The notes under the pieces: model-generated
Told to the model about the DNA's origin: nothing
Database searches by the model: none
The model's input: only the letters and a program-made list of their open reading frames with translations
Assembly: GCA_024743115.1 (NCBI GenBank)
Contig: JANSXC010000020.1
Location: forward strand, 60,310-124,309
DNA length: 64,000 nucleotides
Reading direction: 5' to 3'
DNA from: a bacterium
GTDB lineage: Bacteria > Planctomycetota > UBA1135 > UBA2386
Translations under genes and position numbers: made by a program
Part shown: positions 32,626-41,235 of the stretch, piece after piece
How the letters are laid out: the number at the start of each line of letters is the position of its first letter
Numbering within the stretch: the first letter of the stretch is position 1

Positions 32626-33554
32626 GCGTCGGTCTGCTCTACGGACTCGTGGCTTACGGTTGGTGGGCGTTCCTGTTTCCGCTGCACGTGCGTGCGCTCG
32701 GGCTCGTCGCGCCCGCGGATGTCACCGCTGCGCCGGTCGCCTGGTCGCTCGAGATCCTCGCGCATCGCATCGTCTGGTCGCTGCTGTTCTGCCTCGCGCT
32801 GTGTCGATGGCGCGGGAGTTTCGGGCAGCTGTTCGCAGCGATCCGAGATCGACGCACGCTGCTGCGTCTGACAACGTGCGCGTTGCTGGTGACCGTCAAC
32901 TGGGTCGTCTTCATCCTCGCGATGGCGCGCGGTGAGCTCTACCGGGCCGGCATCGGCTACTTCGTCACGCCGGTCGTGCAGATCCTGCTCGGCACGCTGC
33001 TGCTCGGCGAACGGCTGCGCCCGGGCCAGTGGTACGCGGTCGGCTTTGCTATCGCGGGCATGATCGCGTTGCTCGCGATCGCGGTGGTGGTCGGCGGCGA
33101 GGTGCCGTGGATCGAGGCTGGACTCGCGCTGTCATTCGGATTCTATGGGCTCGTTCGTCGCGGCGTGAAGGTCGGACCGGTGGTCGGCCTCGCGGTCGAG
33201 ACCGGCCTGTTGACGCCGTTCGCGCTGACCTGGCTCGTGCTGGCTTCGACGGTGTATTCGCTGCCGCTCGCGTTTCCGGCCGGTGGCGCCGCCGTGTCGT
33301 GGTTGCTCGTGCTCACCGGCATCAGCACGGCGGCGCCGATGCTCTGTTTCGCGGCCGCAGCGATCCGGCTGCCGCTGTCGACGATCGGCTTTCTGCAGTT
33401 TCTCGCGCCGACCGGGCAGGTGTTGCTGGGTCTCGTCGCCTATGGCGAGCGACCGGCCGACCCACGGCTGTGGTGGGGCTATGCGCTGATCTGGGCGGGG
33501 GTGCTGATCCTGCTGACAGACGGCGTCCGGCGGCAGTTGCGCCGACAGCGCTGA
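32583..33554 (+). CDS. rarD: RarD-type EamA/DMT transporter
   Basis: This 323-residue integral membrane protein has about ten hydrophobic segments (for example GLLYGLVAYGWWAFLFPL, ILAHRIVWSLLFCLALC, MIALLAIAVVVGGEV, PLAFPAGGAAVSWLLVLTG) and the EamA-domain pair of the DMT superfamily. Features of the RarD group are HRIVWS early on, NWVVFIL, then GYFVTPVVQILLGTLLLGERL and PLSTIGFLQFLAPTGQ. RarD proteins are drug/metabolite transporters first linked to chloramphenicol sensitivity; the natural substrate is unclear. It ends 12 bases before the stop of a methyltransferase gene on the other strand. The start overlaps the longest FGE-like frame, which supports the shorter start for that gene. Confidence 0.93.
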   Translation: MPDATSASSSAATARVGLLYGLVAYGWWAFLFPLHVRALGLVAPADVTAAPVAWSLEILAHRIVWSLLFCLALCRWRGSFGQLFAAIRDRRTLLRLTTCALLVTVNWVVFILAMARGELYRAGIGYFVTPVVQILLGTLLLGERLRPGQWYAVGFAIAGMIALLAIAVVVGGEVPWIEAGLALSFGFYGLVRRGVKVGPVVGLAVETGLLTPFALTWLVLASTVYSLPLAFPAGGAAVSWLLVLTGISTAAPMLCFAAAAIRLPLSTIGFLQFLAPTGQVLLGLVAYGERPADPRLWWGYALIWAGVLILLTDGVRRQLRRQR

Positions 33555-33566
33555 TCTCCGCGTCGA

Positions 33567-34394
33567 TCAGAGCTGAACGGTGACCCGCAGGAAGGTCGCG
33601 GGGATCTCGGTTGTCTGCGGGTTCGCGCTCTTGTTCTCCCGCTCGAACAGCGCCAGCAGTTCACGATGGAGTTCGACAGCGCGACCGTTCTGCTCGGCTG
33701 CGGCGAACGCGTTCATGGTTGGCCCGTAGTAGTCGCGGAAGAGGCCCACGAACGCGGCCGGCGCCAGGTCGGTGCGGAAGGTGAACGTCTCGCGCGCGAA
33801 CGCGACGTTGCTTGCCGGTACGCCGGCTGCCGAGAATCGTTCCACCACATCGGCCTCGACCCCCCAGCGCATCGGGCTGACGAAGCCGGGTGGTGGTGGC
33901 GGCGTGAAATCCGCGACGACCTTCAGGATCTGGGCGATGACGGTCGGGTCGCCGGGAATCCAGTTGCCCATGGTGATGCGGCCGCCGGGACGAGTGACGC
34001 GGACCATCTGTTTCGCCACGTCTACGGGCTGGGGCGCAAACATGGCGCCGAAGGCCGAAACCGTGATGTCGAACGAATCGTCCTCGAGATCCGCGAGGCT
34101 CGTTGCATCGCCGTGACGGAAGAGGCAGTTGGTCAGCCCTTCCTCGGCGACGCGGCGGTTCCCGGCGGCGACGAGGTTGCGCGCGATGTCGACGCCGAGC
34201 ACGTCGGCGCCACGCCGCGCCGCCGGCAGTGCGGTCGTGCCGTCACCGCAGCCGAGGTCGAGCACCTTCATGCCTGGGCGGATGCCGAGAGTCGCGACGA
34301 GCTCGTCGCCGCTGTCGCGCATGCTCGCTGCGATACGCGTGAAATCGCCCTTCTCCCAGAGCGCCTGATTCGGGTTGGCAGTGATCGTTTCCAT
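33567..34394 (-). CDS. Class I SAM-dependent methyltransferase (UbiE/MenG-like)
   Basis: From ATG 34394 the product is 275 residues. Motif I is VLDLGCGDGTTALPAARRGA, followed by VLGVDIARNLV (acidic end of strand 2), FRHGDATSLADLEDDSFDIT and VRVTRPGGRITMGNW, the standard order of class I methyltransferases of the type that act on small molecules. A Pro-rich loop (DFTPPPPPGF) precedes the C-terminal part. The longest frame starts at 34433 and adds 13 residues. Substrate unknown; the divergent gene at 34683 is a second methyltransferase with an extra N-terminal domain. Confidence 0.9.
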   Translation of the reverse strand: METITANPNQALWEKGDFTRIAASMRDSGDELVATLGIRPGMKVLDLGCGDGTTALPAARRGADVLGVDIARNLVAAGNRRVAEEGLTNCLFRHGDATSLADLEDDSFDITVSAFGAMFAPQPVDVAKQMVRVTRPGGRITMGNWIPGDPTVIAQILKVVADFTPPPPPGFVSPMRWGVEADVVERFSAAGVPASNVAFARETFTFRTDLAPAAFVGLFRDYYGPTMNAFAAAEQNGRAVELHRELLALFERENKSANPQTTEIPATFLRVTVQL

Positions 34395-34682
34395 GTTCTT
34401 GTCGAGGCGGGCGATCGCCCGGCCCTCGGCCACTCATGCGCAAGATCCGATGCGGGGCGGCCACGGTTTCCCGGATTCGGCCGGACTGTTCCTCGAGGCT
34501 CGAACGGTCGGACGCGGTCCTTCCTCTCGGGGGCCGTTGGGATCGGATTTCGCGGGATTGATCCGCTCGGAGCGTTCCGGCGACTCGATCCGTTGTCGCG
34601 CGACTTCTAGTCGCGGTCCGCCCGGTCGGATTCGCGAGGCCCGCTTGCGATCGGTCCGGCGCTGCCTAGCGTACGTCGCGGG

Positions 34683-35693
34683 ATGTTCCGTCCGCTCGCG
34701 CGTCTGCTCAGGCTACCGAACAAGCTCGCGTTCGCCGGGCTCGTGCGCGGCATGGCCGGGCAGGTACAACTGGGTTGTGTGTCAGCACTGCTGCGCTGCG
34801 GCGCGCTTGCCACGCTAGGTCGATTCGTCCGCGTCGAGGAGATCGCTCGAACCACCGGGCTGACCGACATCGATATGTTGCGCAGCTTGTGCGAACTCGG
34901 CGTAAGACGCGGCGTGCTGCGGCGGCAGGGCGATCGCTACCGCGCGAAGAGCGCGCTCGCTCGCGCGCTCGCCGCCGATCCGACCGGGCCGATGGCGTCG
35001 ATGGTGCACGAGGTCACGACCTACCACCTCGATGTCCTGCGGCAGCTGCCCGAGCGGTTGCGTGGCGCGCCGCCGGCCGACCACCTCGCCGAGTTCGGCC
35101 CGGTCGTCGCGAAATCGTCGCGGATCATGGACCACTGGCTGCGCGGCTGGATCGAACGGTTGCTCGCGACTCGCCGCGTCCGCTCGGTGCTCGATCTCGG
35201 CTGCGGCAGCGGCGCGATGCTGGCGTGTGTCGCGGCGATCGATCCCGCGTTGCACGGGCTCGGACTCGACCTCGACGAAGCCGTCGTCGCCGACGCGCGG
35301 AGTTTGCTCGCACAGCAGGGCCTGCTCGGCCGCTTCGACGTGCGCGCCGGCGACCTGCGCGACTGCGATGCGTGGCCCGCGCGGGCCTACGATCTGGTCA
35401 CTGCCAACCAGAACGTCTACTACTTTGACGCAGACGAGCGCACGGAGCTGTGGCGCCGCGCGCGCGAGCACCTCACCGATGGCGGCTGCCTGTCGATCGT
35501 GTCGGCGATGGCCGGCGGCCCGATGTCGGACTACTTCGATCTGATCCTCGGCTCGACGACCGGCTGTCTGCCGTTGCCAACCGTCGAGCAGGTCGAGTCG
35601 GAGTTGCAGTCCGCCGGGCTGTGTGTCGTGCGCAAGGAACGGCTGATCCCGGGCGATACGGTCTACGGGCTCGCGGCTGAGACGACCTGTTAG
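34683..35693 (+). CDS. SAM-dependent methyltransferase with N-terminal winged-helix-like domain
   Basis: This 336-residue protein has an N-terminal helical segment (about 20-110) that resembles the dimerisation/winged-helix part of O-methyltransferases (VEEIARTTGLTDIDMLRSL, LGVRRGVLRRQGDRY), then a class I methyltransferase domain: motif I VLDLGCGSGAMLA, LGLDLDEAVVADARSL, FDVRAGDLRDCDAWP, YDLVTANQNVYYF and LTDGGCLSIVSAM. The layout fits the enzymes of quinone or polyketide O-methylation. It converges on the gene at 35713 with only 19 bases between stops. Substrate unknown. Confidence 0.88.
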   Translation: MFRPLARLLRLPNKLAFAGLVRGMAGQVQLGCVSALLRCGALATLGRFVRVEEIARTTGLTDIDMLRSLCELGVRRGVLRRQGDRYRAKSALARALAADPTGPMASMVHEVTTYHLDVLRQLPERLRGAPPADHLAEFGPVVAKSSRIMDHWLRGWIERLLATRRVRSVLDLGCGSGAMLACVAAIDPALHGLGLDLDEAVVADARSLLAQQGLLGRFDVRAGDLRDCDAWPARAYDLVTANQNVYYFDADERTELWRRAREHLTDGGCLSIVSAMAGGPMSDYFDLILGSTTGCLPLPTVEQVESELQSAGLCVVRKERLIPGDTVYGLAAETTC

Positions 35694-35712
35694 AGCCCGG
35701 CGTCGCCCTGTA

Positions 35713-37125
35713 TCAGACTCCGGTCGTCGCCAGTATGCCGTTCGTGAACACGATGCCCAGCGCGTTCACAGCCGACAGCACCGCAAACTGCTGATGGATC
35801 GGGGCTCCCAGGAAGGCGGGGTCCGCGGGCAACGCCAGCGTGATCGTTGCCAGGCCGCTCGGATCGGTTACCGCCGAAACCGAGAGCTCGCCGCTCGTCA
35901 ACGCGCGGCAACCCGGAGCGCCATAGTTCGCGAGATCGAGCATCGGGTTGCTGAAACCCATCGACAGAATGGCAAACGCGTTGCCTGGCGCGTCATGCAG
36001 TCGGGAGTCGAAACTGCTGCCGAGCACCGGCAACGTGCCATCCATACGCACGGGGTTCGGCGGCGTGACCGGCGAATAGAGCCGCACCGACCAGGCCAGC
36101 TCCTCGCCGCGGCTGGTCCACGCCGAGCCCGAACCGCCCGCGGTCAGGAGTTTCGTGCCGTTCGCGGCGGCCGGCGCCTGGACCGCGCCATCGAGCGGGC
36201 GGACGCCGATCCACGGCCAGGTGGCGGCGGGAATCCGCACCGGGCTCGGGAACACGGCCTGCACGGAGCTGACGCCGGGCGCCACCGTGACGGTCGTCGT
36301 CGCGAGCGCCGTTCCGGGCAGGTCGCCGCAGTCGCTCAGGATGGACACCTCGACCGTTCGCGATGCCGTCGAGCTGCTGCTTCGCACCGGCAGGTCGATC
36401 GCGCAGTAGTACTCATCGGCAACCACCGGTGCATCGAGGCGGAACGCGCGCGACTGGCTGAAGGTCGAGTTCACGAGTTGGCCGGGGCTCCAGTTGATCG
36501 CAACCGGGGTCGACGAGCACGCGACTGCCGCATCGCAGCTGCTGCCGTAGATGGTCGAGCTGGCCGCGCTCGCGTCCTCGTACTGGACGCGGTAGCGGAT
36601 CCGTTTGTCGTCCCGTAACCAGAACGAAAGGCCTGACTGCGACCGATAGGAGTAGCTCTCGGTGATGGGCCGCGATGAACTGTCGGTCCCCGGCAAGAGC
36701 ACGTACTGCGTCGGCCATCCGCAACCGTTCGTGCCCTCGTAGTGCAGCACGATGTGACGCCGGCCACCCGCAGGAATCACGACATCACAGAACCGCTGCG
36801 TGTGGCCGCCGTCGGTCGCGAGGATCGGCTGGCTCTCGCCCCGGGCAATGAGGTTGCTGCCGGGAGCACTGGCACCGCCGCGGATCTCGATGCGCATGGT
36901 TGCCCCCGAACAGGAGCCCCGTGACATCTTGACCTCGACGGAGCAGAGCCGGATCGGGAACGACTCGGGGTTGGTGAACACGAAACTTCGCCGCAGTCCC
37001 GTGTCCATCTGGCTCGAGGGGTTGGCGTTGAAGGCCCGCGACTGTCGCAGGGCGCACTGACCGACAGCAAGGGCGGCGAAAAAGAAGACGCACAGAATGG
37101 TGCGAACGACGGGGGTCGGCTTCAT
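35713..37125 (-). CDS. Large secreted protein, unknown function, with shared C-terminal domain
   Basis: The 470-residue protein has a signal peptide (ILCVFFFAALAVGQ). The middle is beta-rich with internal similarity: GATMRIEIRGGASAPGSNLI, IVLHYEGTNGCGWPTQYVLL and repeated Ser/Thr-rich stretches; no enzyme motif is visible. The end (about 365-470) holds a beta domain with GAPGCRALTSGELSVSAVTD, ITLALPADPAFLGAPIHQQ and GIVFTNGILATTG, matching the pattern GC..L ... LPA.PAF.G ... Q ... SNG seen in several other proteins here. It may be a surface or extracellular protein. It is separated from the next gene on the same strand (Kelch, 37287) by 161 bases. Confidence 0.75.
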   Translation of the reverse strand: MKPTPVVRTILCVFFFAALAVGQCALRQSRAFNANPSSQMDTGLRRSFVFTNPESFPIRLCSVEVKMSRGSCSGATMRIEIRGGASAPGSNLIARGESQPILATDGGHTQRFCDVVIPAGGRRHIVLHYEGTNGCGWPTQYVLLPGTDSSSRPITESYSYRSQSGLSFWLRDDKRIRYRVQYEDASAASSTIYGSSCDAAVACSSTPVAINWSPGQLVNSTFSQSRAFRLDAPVVADEYYCAIDLPVRSSSSTASRTVEVSILSDCGDLPGTALATTTVTVAPGVSSVQAVFPSPVRIPAATWPWIGVRPLDGAVQAPAAANGTKLLTAGGSGSAWTSRGEELAWSVRLYSPVTPPNPVRMDGTLPVLGSSFDSRLHDAPGNAFAILSMGFSNPMLDLANYGAPGCRALTSGELSVSAVTDPSGLATITLALPADPAFLGAPIHQQFAVLSAVNALGIVFTNGILATTGV

Positions 37126-37286
37126 GGCGTGACTCGGAGAGGAGTAGCGGGTGCGTCCTGCACCCTCGTGCCCTGCCCATTTGCGTTCCCTCGCCGGCGT
37201 TACAGCCTGTCCTGCAATCTTCGACGCACGGCGTTCCGAAAGCGATCTCAGGTCGCGCGATCAAACTGTCTTGATGGCGCGGGAGA

Positions 37287-38672
37287 TCAGAAACTACCGA
37301 TCGTCCACGCGACGCCGTTGCTGACGATCACGCCCGCGGGGTTGGCTGTGGGGGCCGGGGCCCACGCCTGGAGGTAGAGCTCGAGCGCCAGAAAGCCAGG
37401 GGTGGCCGGCACAGCGAACGTGAACTGCGCGAGCGAGCCTGCCAACCGGGTCGTTGGGAGGGCGACGACTTCGGCGGATTGCAGCAGCTCGCAGCCGGGC
37501 ATCCCGTAGCCGACGAGCGCCAGCGGCAGCTGGATCCCGCCCGCGTTGGTGTCGCTCCAGCCGATCGACACGAAGGCGGGGCTGCCACCGGGGACGCCTT
37601 GGAGCTGCAGACCTGCGTTGGCTCCGAGGATCGGCCGCGAGGACGTTTGGGCGGTCAGCGTCGGGGTGCCGCATCCGCTGCCGTACGGGGCGGCGAGCGC
37701 CGTGTTCGTTGGCCCGCCCCCGACCCGCTCCCAGGTGTCGCCGAACGGAACGATCGGGTAGGGGCCGGGGTCCCCGCCGAACAGCACGCCGACGCCGCGC
37801 TGGCTATCGAAGGTCGCGCTCGCGTAGAACCGGTCCTCCGGACCAGTGGCGGCCGTCTGGCTCCAGGTGCTGCCGTTCCATTCCCACGTGTCGCCGAGCG
37901 CTGCACGGTTGGTTTGTTGGCCGCCGAACATCACCGTGCGAGCGATCGTGCGGTCGAAGTACATCGCATGGACATAGCGGGTGGGTGGGGCGTTGGTCGT
38001 GCGGTTGGACCACGTGTTGTGGCTCAGTTCCCAGGTGTCGTTCGACGGCAGCGGGACCCAGCCGCCGAAGAGAACGACCTTGTCGCGAACGTCGTCGTAG
38101 GCGAGTCGGCAGCCGCTGCGCGGAGATGGCCCATTCGTGCTGATCTGGGTCCACGTCACCCCGTCCCATGCCCAGGTATCGCCGAGGAAGTAGGGTGGCC
38201 GACCTAGCTCACCACCGAACAGGACCATCCGCCCTCGCAGGCTGTCGTAGACCATGGCCGGGCTGTAGCGCGCGGGCGGGCCGCTCGCCGCGACCATCGC
38301 CCAGGCCGAGCCGTCCCATTCCCAGGTGTCGCCGAGAGTGATCGAGGCCTGGTTCCAGCCACCGAAGACTACGGTCCGGTCGCGCAGCTCGTCGTAGGCC
38401 ATGGCGTGGCTCTGGCGTGTTGGGCCGGTGCTCGAGTGCAGTTGCCAGGTGCCTCCGTCCCAGCCCCACAGGTCGCCGAGGTAAAACGGTGGCGTCGCGA
38501 TCCGGCCGCCGAAAACCAGCGTTTGGCCGGCCTGTAGATCGTATGCGGAGCCGTGGGCGAGCCGCGCGGGTGGCCCGTTCGTCGCCACCTGGGACCAGCC
38601 GTTCTGGGCGTCCGCGGGCGCGGCGAGGAGCGCCAGGGTGCCGGCGACGAGGGGGATGGGAAGTATGCGCAT
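37287..38672 (-). CDS. Secreted Kelch-repeat beta-propeller protein
   Basis: From ATG 38672 the product has 461 residues with a signal peptide (LVAGTLALLAAPADAQ). Five or six Kelch repeats of about 50 residues follow, each with a D(D/E)..VVLFGG or MVLFGGE and a DTWEWDGSAW-type motif; for example QTLVFGGRIATPPFYLGDLW, DRTVVFGGWNQASITLGDTW, GRMVLFGGELG and ARTVMFGGQQTNRAALGDTW. The C-terminus (about 345-461) carries the GC ... LPLALVGYGMPGC ... ELYLQAW ... GVIVSNGVAWTIGSF domain. The frame extends to 38855, but the extra region has no signal and overlaps no ribosome-binding site. The ligand of the propeller is unknown. Confidence 0.92.
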   Translation of the reverse strand: MRILPIPLVAGTLALLAAPADAQNGWSQVATNGPPARLAHGSAYDLQAGQTLVFGGRIATPPFYLGDLWGWDGGTWQLHSSTGPTRQSHAMAYDELRDRTVVFGGWNQASITLGDTWEWDGSAWAMVAASGPPARYSPAMVYDSLRGRMVLFGGELGRPPYFLGDTWAWDGVTWTQISTNGPSPRSGCRLAYDDVRDKVVLFGGWVPLPSNDTWELSHNTWSNRTTNAPPTRYVHAMYFDRTIARTVMFGGQQTNRAALGDTWEWNGSTWSQTAATGPEDRFYASATFDSQRGVGVLFGGDPGPYPIVPFGDTWERVGGGPTNTALAAPYGSGCGTPTLTAQTSSRPILGANAGLQLQGVPGGSPAFVSIGWSDTNAGGIQLPLALVGYGMPGCELLQSAEVVALPTTRLAGSLAQFTFAVPATPGFLALELYLQAWAPAPTANPAGVIVSNGVAWTIGSF

Positions 38673-38918
38673 GAGGTCCAAGGCGTGAACAGCATACCGG
38701 GCGAAGGTCGAAATCGTCGGGCGGTGGCGGGCGCCCGGGCGTGGACGTTCGCTGTACCGAGCAGCTCTGCCGTAATCGACGATGCCGGCGTTCCCCGTTC
38801 TCGAGGTTCTCGGCGCGGTGCGATGGGTGCTGTCGGTTGGCGCCATTGCAGCCAATCGTCGACTCCCGGCATCGCTCCTCGTGAACGAGTCGATTCGCGA
38901 GCCGTCGTCGCGACGCCT

Positions 38919-41198
38919 CTACTTGCCTAGCGGTACGACCAGTCGCTGGGTGGTGAAGACCTCGGTGCCGCTGGCGTCGAAGTGAACGCCCTGGAAGTAG
39001 AGTGCCATGCTGGGCAACCAGCTCGGCAGCGCAAAGCTGTAGCTCGCGCTCGGACCGAAGGCGAATGGCAGGGTGCCGAGGCTGCCGGTGCCAACGTTGG
39101 GCACGAGCAGGCGGCAGCCGGAGTGCACGATCGGGATGTTCGCGAGTGAGCCCGAGAACGATTGGGTGCCGACGAGGATGGCGCCGAGGGCGCCGGGGCC
39201 CAGCCCGTTCAATCTCACGCCGGCGGACTCATCCCCAATCAACTGGCTGCCAAACCACGACAGCTGCCCCGTCGCGCCGCAGTCGGTGCCGGACACCGTC
39301 GGCGGCAGGATCAGGGGGTGGGTGTACCCGTCGAGCCTGGCGTGCGTATTCGATGGGCTCGCTCCGGCGTAGCTGAACAGGAAACGAGCCGCGCTGCTGT
39401 CGTAGGCGAGGCCTCCGGGAATCACGGCGGTGGCACCGCCCGTTACCGCCCTGACCGTTCGCAGGAAGCCACCGTCGTAGCCGACGATTCTCAGGTCGAG
39501 GGCCTGGTTTGCCACGTGGTGCGAGCTCACCACGTAGTGGCTCATGGTGTCCAGATCCAAGGCGATTCCCGCGACGTAGCGGTCGGCCGCCGGGGTCGTG
39601 CTCGAGAATCTGGGCGTCGAGCTGGTGAGGCTTGCGCCGTTCCAGTCGTAACGTTGGGTTACGATCCCACGGGCTCGCGACGCGCTGGGGCGACCGCCGA
39701 GGTTGCTCACAGAGTCGGTGCTCAGTGCCAGCATGACCGTGTCGTCGTAGCCACCGAGGTGGGGCTCCATCTCGTGAGTTTGAGCGTAGCCATGGACCGT
39801 AGGGACACTGACGTTGCCGTGCCTGTCGACTCGACGCAGCTCGATGTCCCAATCAGTGTGAGGGCTCAGTAGGGCGCTGTTGCCAATCACCTGATTGGCC
39901 ACGGTCCACTCCTGACTTGCGGTTCGAACCTTGTTGATGCGTGGCCGTTCGTTGTCTTCGAACGGCGCGTCAGCAATAGCGAACGGCGGCGCCGCCCACC
40001 CGTTGCCAGTAAGGAGGATTGACACGCCGTGAATCGAGCTCGTGGTCGTTTCGTACCACGTCTGCCCGCCTTCCTGCTGAAACACGATCAGGAGATGGTT
40101 GCTTGCGTTCGGGTTCAGGTCCGTGGCGACGTCGGGCCGCCAGGCCTGAGAAGAACCAGTGTTGACGGCCCCCCAGTTGGTCGAGTACCCGGGGCTGGCG
40201 AACGCGCTGAGGTGGAAGCGCAGCTTGCGGGTGTTGTTCGACAGATCCCGGGTGAAGGCGAGGAGAGCGGCTGCTGCGCCGCGATGGATGCCGAGGCTCG
40301 GTGCCGTCGAGGACCATGAACTCGTGACGTCCACGTATTTGAGTTGGTAGGCGAGCCCACTGTCCCAGTGGCGACCCATTCGGATGTCCGAGTCGCCTTG
40401 GTTGGCCCATTCTTCGATTGCGAAGTAGACCTTGTGGAACGGTGAGGAGCTGGCGCGGGCCACGTCGCTGTTGCCGGTGACCTTGTTGTTGCTGTGGGGG
40501 GCTGAGAACAGGGTGCCGAGCAGTGGATCGACAACGATTGGGTAGCTGGCATGCGCGAGCCATTCTGCCGAGAGTTGCAGGGTAATGACGCCGGTAACGA
40601 TTGCACTGGTCATTGGGCAGCGTCGGCCATTGGCGTCGATGGCTGTGGCCGCGCCATAGCTGAGGATTGCGTCGCCGTTGCGGTCGAAGAACTCGATCGC
40701 CTGGTGGGCTGGCGACGACGTTGCCGCCCGCAGTCCGGTCGTTACCGCGCCGCGGACGACGAGATCCCCGAGTCCGCGCGGGCGTTCGCGGATCACGAAC
40801 GTCTGTTCGAGTCCGTTCGTTCGGATGTCGTATGCCTCGACGACGCCGCCGAGGTCGTACTCGGCGCGCCACTCGGTGGTCGACAACCGTGGCGCTTCAC
40901 CGTCGCACAACTCCGTCTCGCCAACTCGCACCGACAGCGTGCGCCACTTCAGGGACTGGGCCCTGGGGTACTGCCGTCCGAGGTAGGGGACGAACGTTGC
41001 CCCGTCGTGAAAGGACGCCTTGTAGCGATCGCCTGCGGCCCAGGTCCCGTACGCGAAACCGCTGTCGGCGCGTTGGGTATGGATTGGCACGGGTGCGGCC
41101 ACGGCCCGGGTGACGGGGTGGACGTGTTGTGCTGTTCCGATGGAGTGAACGATCGCGAGCGTCAGTGCTGCGGCGAGGTATCGGTGGGTCGATGTCAT
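38919..41198 (-). CDS. Large secreted protein, paralogue of the downstream-strand neighbour (759 residues)
   Basis: The protein has a signal peptide (ALTLAIVHSIGTAQ). The N-terminal 200 residues are strongly related to those of the gene at 41236-43599: YGTWAAGDRYKASFHDGATF, VPYLGR-YP-(A/E)SQSL-WRT and ASYPIVVDPLLGT appear in both. The middle is a long region with many short beta stretches in which propeller-like repeats may be present. The C-terminal domain starts with TDCGATGQLSWFGSQLIGDE and ends in TTQRLVVPLGK. The pair is tandem on the same strand with about 40 bases between, so it probably arose by duplication. The function is not recognisable. Confidence 0.8.
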   Translation of the reverse strand: MTSTHRYLAAALTLAIVHSIGTAQHVHPVTRAVAAPVPIHTQRADSGFAYGTWAAGDRYKASFHDGATFVPYLGRQYPRAQSLKWRTLSVRVGETELCDGEAPRLSTTEWRAEYDLGGVVEAYDIRTNGLEQTFVIRERPRGLGDLVVRGAVTTGLRAATSSPAHQAIEFFDRNGDAILSYGAATAIDANGRRCPMTSAIVTGVITLQLSAEWLAHASYPIVVDPLLGTLFSAPHSNNKVTGNSDVARASSSPFHKVYFAIEEWANQGDSDIRMGRHWDSGLAYQLKYVDVTSSWSSTAPSLGIHRGAAAALLAFTRDLSNNTRKLRFHLSAFASPGYSTNWGAVNTGSSQAWRPDVATDLNPNASNHLLIVFQQEGGQTWYETTTSSIHGVSILLTGNGWAAPPFAIADAPFEDNERPRINKVRTASQEWTVANQVIGNSALLSPHTDWDIELRRVDRHGNVSVPTVHGYAQTHEMEPHLGGYDDTVMLALSTDSVSNLGGRPSASRARGIVTQRYDWNGASLTSSTPRFSSTTPAADRYVAGIALDLDTMSHYVVSSHHVANQALDLRIVGYDGGFLRTVRAVTGGATAVIPGGLAYDSSAARFLFSYAGASPSNTHARLDGYTHPLILPPTVSGTDCGATGQLSWFGSQLIGDESAGVRLNGLGPGALGAILVGTQSFSGSLANIPIVHSGCRLLVPNVGTGSLGTLPFAFGPSASYSFALPSWLPSMALYFQGVHFDASGTEVFTTQRLVVPLGK

Positions 41199-41235
41199 GG
41201 TTCTCTCGAGTGGCGTCCTTGAACGGCGCGTGCGA